Origin: Bacteroidota bacterium
Lineage (GTDB): Bacteria > Bacteroidota > Bacteroidia > Flavobacteriales > Flavobacteriaceae
Direction of reading: 5' to 3'
DNA: 11,433 nucleotides
NCBI GenBank assembly: GCA_004356305.1
Contig: SMXJ01000010.1
Span: 1 to 11,433 of the forward strand
Part shown: positions 8,017 to 11,433 of the stretch, piece after piece
Layout of the letters: every line of letters starts with the position of its first letter
Numbering within the stretch: position 1 is the first letter of the stretch
Position numbers and translations under genes: made by a program
The notes under the pieces: generated by a model
Databases searched by the model: none
Told to the model about the DNA's origin: nothing
The model's input: the letters and a program-made list of their open reading frames with translations, nothing else

Positions 8017-8437
8017 TTGTATTAGTCCGCCCACTAATATAGCTACGGTCTCTCGACTGGGTTAAAGGCGCTAGCTGTGCTGTATTCAGAGTAGGTCACT
8101 ATGATAGGAGTAAACCTGCCTGACCCCGGACGGGCAGGGAAGCTAAAAGAGATGAGATTGAACCCTTGTAGAAGTGTCCCCGCATCAAGTTCGGGACAGG
8201 CTCCAACAACTTTAGTATTGTCAAAATCGAGGGATCGGCAGTCTTGCGAGACAGAACTTGGCGGAATCCTGTTTTACGGTTCAAGTGGCAATCGGCATAA
8301 AGAGGGCAGGAGCTTTACTTACGGCTCAGTTACGGAACAGGAGAAAGTTCTTTTGTGGCGTTGAGGAAGAACTGTATAACCTCGAATGAGCAAGCCTAAG
8401 AATACCAATACATAAAAGGAGTGGCGGACTTATACAC
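8017..8437. repeat. Pair of inverted repeats framing the structured segment (element A)
   Basis: The left arm TTGTATTAGTCCGCCCACT (8017-8035) is matched on the other strand by AGTGGCGGACTTATACAC (8420-8437), differing by about two positions including one bulged C. The right arm runs into TATACACTTCGTTGTACG, which resembles the right end of the repeat at 11073-11087 (TATACAGTGTTGTGC), and both are followed by CGTTATT and TAGTTT. The arms may be the two halves of one attC-like hairpin, now split by about 380 bases, or the closing stem of a single RNA. Confidence 0.4.
8040..8430 (+). ncRNA. Hairpin-rich segment, possibly a 5' group II intron remnant
   Basis: This stretch is richer in GC than its neighbours, is non-coding, and shows several local stems on the plus strand: CCTGCCTG / CGGGCAGG (8115-8122 with 8131-8138), TGTCCC / GGGACA (8175-8180 with 8193-8198), GTCT / AGAC (8241-8252) and AGTTCTT / AAGAACT (8346-8352 with 8367-8373). 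It ends with AAAAGGAG (8414-8421), a Shine-Dalgarno-like sequence rare in this window, but no open frame follows. That arrangement (folded RNA, then a strong binding site for a maturase gene) suits domains I-III of a group II intron that lost its reverse transcriptase and 3' end. I do not see a clear GUGYG 5' end or domain V, so the class is uncertain. Another structured RNA is possible. Confidence 0.35.
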
Positions 8438-8461
8438 TTCGTTGTACGTCGTTATTATAGT

Positions 8462-9292
8462 TTAATCAGTTAATACTGCTATAATCCTCAAAGGAGCTCC
8501 GCTTCCTCCTTCAATTTTCATTGGTAAGGCTATTATTTCAAATCCATTTAAGGGTAACTTATCAAGATTTGTAAGGTTTTCAAAGGCAGGAATATTATTT
8601 GAAAGTAGTATAACATGACTCTTGAAATATTCAGATTGTCCATAATCAATACTTGGTGTATCGATTCCAATTGCATGAATATTGCGGTTCTCAACCAACC
8701 ATTCTGCAGCTTCGGATGAAAGTCCTGGAAAATGTAGTTGTTTAACCGCATTTTCTCCACGGTCATCAGTTCCTAGGTATTTGATTTTGTCCGGATAATA
8801 TTTAGAAAAGCCAGTTTGCAATATCACAATACTTCCATCTGGAATTAGAATACCTGTATTTTCTTCCCAATCGGTAAAATCTTCAACACTTATTAAATAG
8901 TCCGGATTAGTAAAAGCTTTTGAAGAAACGTCAATTTTTATAGCACTTCCAATTAATTTTTCAAGAGGTATTTCATCTACAGTTTGTCCGTTTTTTGCGA
9001 AGTGAATTGGGGCATCTATGTGCGTCCCACCATGTTCCGCGGTACTAAAGTTATTGGCAGAATAATAAAACCCTTTATCCGTTTGTCCTGCATAGACGGT
9101 ATCTAACCTGAATTCCTTTGCAGTTACCCAATATATCGTCTCATCTGAAAAAACATGGGATAGATCAACTAATTTTCTTTTAGAGAATTTGGTATGACCT
9201 GATGCATTAGGCTTTTGAGAAGTTGTGGATTTCGTATCACATGCAGCTAAAATCAAAACAAACAATACTACGGAGTAAAAATATATTTTCAT
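8462..9292 (-). CDS. Cyclase-family lipoprotein (kynurenine formamidase-like metal hydrolase)
   Basis: A protein of 276 residues. It begins with MKIYFYSVVLFVLILAAC, a lipoprotein signal with a LAAC lipobox (Cys18), so it should be anchored in a membrane outside the cytoplasm. The family signature HxGTHxDxPxH is perfect: HGGTHIDAPIH at 87-97 (metal ligands His87, His91, Asp93). Later family blocks follow: LHFPGLSSEAAEWL (186-199), AIGIDTPSIDYG (207-218) and NNIPAFENLTNL (232-243). Members of PF04199 hydrolyse formamides, lactones or similar small molecules. Tryptophan catabolism is possible but unsupported here, as no kynurenine gene is nearby. The frame is open up to 9511, but that extension overlaps the CPBP gene and lacks a signal peptide, so I start at the ATG at 9292. 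It lies 154 bases downstream of the CPBP gene. Confidence 0.87.
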   Translation of the reverse strand: MKIYFYSVVLFVLILAACDTKSTTSQKPNASGHTKFSKRKLVDLSHVFSDETIYWVTAKEFRLDTVYAGQTDKGFYYSANNFSTAEHGGTHIDAPIHFAKNGQTVDEIPLEKLIGSAIKIDVSSKAFTNPDYLISVEDFTDWEENTGILIPDGSIVILQTGFSKYYPDKIKYLGTDDRGENAVKQLHFPGLSSEAAEWLVENRNIHAIGIDTPSIDYGQSEYFKSHVILLSNNIPAFENLTNLDKLPLNGFEIIALPMKIEGGSGAPLRIIAVLTD

Positions 9293-9446
9293 TTTTTCAT
9301 GATTAATAATCGTTCTTTTATGTAGTCTGGTACAACGGTTAGACAATGATTTCATTGTGGAATTATCTGCCACGCCCTGGCTTGGAGGATTATTCCGCTG
9401 AGAAATTAGCCATGAGTTAAGTTTATTTTTTATCCAATATTCTTTA
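9293..9446. other. Spacer between CPBP and cyclase genes, with a small hairpin
   Basis: This short non-coding spacer holds the perfect inverted repeat ACAATGA-TT-TCATTGT (9343-9358). Just left of it is ACAACGGTTA (9332-9341), which resembles the left end of the repeat at 10937 and may be a trace of the same repeat family. The hairpin could end the CPBP transcript weakly; no T-run follows. No clear promoter for the cyclase gene is visible. Confidence 0.3.
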
Positions 9447-10190
9447 TTACGGTCCTCCATAAAACTGAGACATATCGAGAGCAAAATGCAACATAAAAAA
9501 CCACCATACATCTTTGGACTTACTTACAACGCTTAATATTAAAATACCGAGAAACGTATCTATCAACAAGCTGCCAAGCTCCGTGATCGCGAAGCCGTTA
9601 GCTAATAGACTTGGTATATGTCCGCCAGCGAATAAAATGGCTACAATGATAATGGATCGTTTATACCCTATCCAAGCCGACAACCTTACAAAGATGAGGG
9701 CTATGGTAATATCTTCCATAAAGACCTGAACCAAATGTGAAATGTTCTTAGGATGGTAGGTATTCACCAAAATGCTTCCAAAGGTTGACGCATTTTTTCT
9801 AATGAGCCAATAAACCAGAAGAGAACCTATAGCAATAACGAGTCCCATTGCCAATCGCTGTAAAACTCTTGACTTTGGTAACCAAATGGATTCCATGGGT
9901 TGTTTCCTAATTAAAATAAGCAACAGGGTAGGAGAGAAGATCAGCAACTGATTTACAGCATCGATTCCCACATTCCCATTATTGGGTATCATTAGATCCC
10001 TCACATACAATTGCCCGATGCCTAGTATCGCTATGACAGCGATGATCGAATAAATAAATTCTAACCATGGCTTTTCGAAAGGGATCGCTTTTTCAACAGT
10101 CCATAATGATCTGTAAAAATGATCAGCCAAAAACCATAGAATGGCTCCCGTTCCGTAGGCAGCAATTAAAGAGATATAATGTTCGTTCAT
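9447..10190 (-). CDS. CPBP-family (CAAX/Abi) intramembrane protease-like protein
   Basis: A multi-pass membrane protein of 247 residues with roughly seven or eight hydrophobic segments. The three CPBP motifs can be found in order near the C-terminus: MEDITIALIFVRL (158-170, Glu159 and Arg169 for the EE..R motif), FAGGHIPS (187-194, His191) and LHFALDMSQF (234-243, His235 and Asp239). Motif one is degenerate (ED instead of EE, wider spacing to Arg), so activity is likely but not certain. In bacteria such proteins process peptides, take part in bacteriocin self-protection or have unknown roles. The start ATG (10190) lies 20 bases after the attC-like repeat. The cyclase gene downstream is on the same strand, without overlap. 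Confidence 0.75.
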   Translation of the reverse strand: MNEHYISLIAAYGTGAILWFLADHFYRSLWTVEKAIPFEKPWLEFIYSIIAVIAILGIGQLYVRDLMIPNNGNVGIDAVNQLLIFSPTLLLILIRKQPMESIWLPKSRVLQRLAMGLVIAIGSLLVYWLIRKNASTFGSILVNTYHPKNISHLVQVFMEDITIALIFVRLSAWIGYKRSIIIVAILFAGGHIPSLLANGFAITELGSLLIDTFLGILILSVVSKSKDVWWFFMLHFALDMSQFYGGP

Positions 10191-10209
10191 TTAATTTCAT
10201 TTTAATTTT

Positions 10210-10262
10210 TGCTAACGTTCTGAATAAACGCCTGTTTTAATGGCGTTCATTTATTGTTGGGT
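10210..10262 (-). repeat. Short attC-like hairpin (element D)
   Basis: Read on the minus strand, the element starts with ACCCAAC, a perfect RYYYAAC box, and ends with GTTAGCA, matching GTTRRRY in five of seven positions. Between them the arms AATGAACGCC and GGCGTTTATT pair over 10 bases with one mismatch around the loop ATTAAAACA. It separates the lipoprotein gene from the CPBP gene. It is also a plausible transcript end, though without a T-tail. Length is 53 bases, near the short end of known attC sites. Confidence 0.5.
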
Positions 10263-10274
10263 AAAGTATTAATA

Positions 10275-10883
10275 TCATTTTTTATTTTTTTTGTATGCAT
10301 CTAAAAGGATTTTCCATTCTCTGGCATTTTCTGTATTTGGCGTAAACCCGTCTTTCAGATATATATGTTGAATCCTAATTGAGTCATTTATCATAGCCCA
10401 TTCAACGATGGGTTTTATTACTTCACTCATTTTTTCATTATTTACATCCCATTCATAAAGTGTCTCTTTAACTTTGTAACTATCATCAAACCAATAGGTG
10501 ACTATTGCGGTGTAACCTTCAGGCATACCAATAATTTTGAGAAAATCTGTTGTTTCCCTAAATTTACCTGTTACTTTCAAGCTATCCGTATCAATTATTA
10601 TGGAATCATAGGTATAGGTTCCATTCCAAGCCTTATCCCATTGCTTCCAACCGGAGTTAGGATTGAAAATTGATTGGCTTCCTTTTCCTTCTTTCTTATC
10701 ATGCCAGGTGTAACTTGTATCTCTTTTAAAATCGAAAAAATCAGGATGGTTAAACGCTTGATTGTTCCATGCTAAAAAATACCTATCAATCTTTTGTCTC
10801 AAAATAGCTTCTTCATTATCTTTGGAACAACTCCAAAGAATTAATCCTAAAGCCAATAAACTCAGGACGTATTTTTTCAACAT
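10275..10883 (-). CDS. Lipoprotein of unknown function, possibly NTF2/SnoaL-like fold
   Basis: A protein of 202 residues. It begins with MLKKYVLSLLALGLILWSC, a typical lipoprotein signal with Cys19 after LWS, so it is predicted to be membrane-anchored outside the cytoplasm. The rest is aromatic-rich and mixed alpha/beta. A first helix (LRQKIDRYFLAWNN) is followed by strands rich in Trp, Tyr and Asp, including SYTWHDKKEG and AIVTYWFDD. This layout recalls small NTF2-like proteins, but I see no residue signature that fixes a family or activity. The open frame extends to 10931; upstream ATGs at 10895 and 10931 add a charged stretch before the signal, so the start at 10883 is preferred. It stands alone between two hairpin repeats. 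Confidence 0.7.
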   Translation of the reverse strand: MLKKYVLSLLALGLILWSCSKDNEEAILRQKIDRYFLAWNNQAFNHPDFFDFKRDTSYTWHDKKEGKGSQSIFNPNSGWKQWDKAWNGTYTYDSIIIDTDSLKVTGKFRETTDFLKIIGMPEGYTAIVTYWFDDSYKVKETLYEWDVNNEKMSEVIKPIVEWAMINDSIRIQHIYLKDGFTPNTENAREWKILLDAYKKNKK

Positions 10884-10936
10884 TTCTATTATCATTAAAT
10901 TATTAATTCGATTATATTTTATTTTATCCATATTTT

Positions 10937-11087
10937 GCCCAACGGTTTGTTTATGGCTTGTTGCGTGTTTAAATGTACTTGTTTTTCAGTTAATCATAAA
11001 GCCAAAATAAAAATTTGGCGGTGTTTGTAAATAGCATGGATTTTCTTAAAACACTTAACACCCTATTTGCTATATACAGTGTTGTGC
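10937..11087 (-). repeat. Large attC-like imperfect hairpin repeat (element B)
   Basis: On the minus strand it runs from GCACAAC (one base off RYYYAAC) to GTTGGGC (perfect GTTRRRY), 151 bases in all. The outer arms GCCCAAC..GTTTATGGC (10937-10957) and GCTATATAC..GTTGTGC (11069-11087) pair imperfectly. Inside is the hairpin GCCAAA / TTTGGC (11001-11019). It fills the gap between the oxidoreductase and lipoprotein genes, leaving only about 17 bases to one stop codon and 5 to the longest possible start of the other. Similar intergenic repeats are, to my knowledge, common in Bacteroidota. Confidence 0.5.
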
Positions 11088-11104
11088 TTTCGTTATTTTA
11101 GTTT

Positions 11105-11433
11105 CTAAATATTTATTATAACATTCCCTGTTTTTTCTCCGGTAAGTACATATTCATAAGCTTTGGAAATATCCTCTAATGGATATTCTCGGTCTATAAT
11201 TGGTACAAATTTTTCCTTTTTCAAAAGGTCGTTTATATACAGGATGGTTTTTTGAATACTATATGGAACTGGGAAGATTACTTTCTTGTTTCCTACAATA
11301 GAGGTAAAGACTGCAAAGAATATGTTTTGAGAGTATGGGCCTAATTCAGAAGAAATATAAACCCCTCCATCTTTAAGTAATAGCTTGCATTTTCCAAATG
11401 TGTTTTTGCCTACAGCATCAAATATAAAGTCAT
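11105..11433 (-). CDS. Medium-chain zinc-type NAD(P)-dependent oxidoreductase, C-terminal part
   Basis: The gene runs off the right edge; 108 codons plus the TAG stop (11105-11107) are visible. The text DFIFDAVGKNTFGKCKLLLKDGG followed by GVYISS is the classic end of the Rossmann domain of quinone oxidoreductase/alcohol dehydrogenase-like (MDR) enzymes. PIIDREYPLEDISKAYEYV and GEKTGNVIINI form the standard C-terminal block (compare PVIDRxYPLExxxEAHxY...GKxxGKVVI). Such enzymes reduce or oxidise carbonyl or enone substrates with NAD(P)H. The substrate is unknown, and whether catalytic zinc is bound cannot be judged without the N-terminal part. Confidence 0.85.
   Translation of the reverse strand, partial: DFIFDAVGKNTFGKCKLLLKDGGVYISSELGPYSQNIFFAVFTSIVGNKKVIFPVPYSIQKTILYINDLLKKEKFVPIIDREYPLEDISKAYEYVLTGEKTGNVIINI

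Noticed and set aside
8040..8430. RNase P RNA or tmRNA as identity of the structured block.
   Set aside because: The conserved cores of both RNAs are missing and no tRNA-like end is present.
9293..9511. N-terminal extension of the cyclase protein to an upstream ATG at 9511.
   Set aside because: It overlaps the CPBP gene, lacks protein-like composition and would hide a clear lipoprotein signal peptide.
11020..11070. Possible pseudoknot in element B (GGTGTT/AACACC and GTAAATAG/CTATTTGC in crossed order).
   Set aside because: There is no linker between the two 3' strands, so the crossed stems could not form together; they are at best alternative pairings.

Overview
The window looks like chromosomal DNA of a Bacteroidota (Bacteroidetes) bacterium, probably from the Cytophagia/Flavobacteriia side. 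Four things point there: low GC; almost no Shine-Dalgarno sequences before the starts; a TTTG-N19-TAnnTTTG-like promoter before the pcm gene; and several lipoproteins or exported proteins with typical family members. This is inferred from style, not from a marker gene. Every supported protein gene is on the minus strand, so the text below reads from high to low coordinates.

Right part (11433 to 8462): the tail of a medium-chain (zinc-type) NAD(P)-dependent oxidoreductase, a small lipoprotein of unknown function with a possible NTF2-like fold, a CPBP/CAAX-type intramembrane protease, and a cyclase-family (kynurenine formamidase-like) lipoprotein. Two of the gaps hold imperfect hairpin repeats (10937-11087 and 10210-10262). 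Their ends look like integron attC boxes (GTTGGGC or ACCCAAC type). Related half-sites lie at 8420-8455 and 5724-5795. This resembles a cassette-like array of unrelated genes separated by folded repeats, but no integrase is in view.

Middle (8461 to 5643): about 880 bases without an intact gene. They include a GC-richer, hairpin-rich stretch (8040-8430) framed by inverted repeats, possibly the 5' part of a group II intron or another structured RNA. Next comes an intact 2-oxoglutarate/Fe(II) dioxygenase of the amino-acid hydroxylase type (PF10014-like). Directly behind it is a dead APH-fold kinase gene (homoserine kinase type II-like) with eight in-frame stops, one frameshift, a lost start codon and a lost catalytic Asn. 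The two were apparently a translationally coupled pair, and only the dioxygenase remains open.

Left part (5642 to 155): an SLC13-type anion/dicarboxylate permease with two RCK_C (TrkA_C) domains, with a 34-bp palindrome just upstream of its start. After a 435-base gap comes a probable two-gene operon: an exported protein-L-isoaspartate O-methyltransferase (pcm) and, 28 bases later, an 806-residue integral-membrane protein with a spermidine-synthase-like core. Positions 1-154 hold no gene that I can support.
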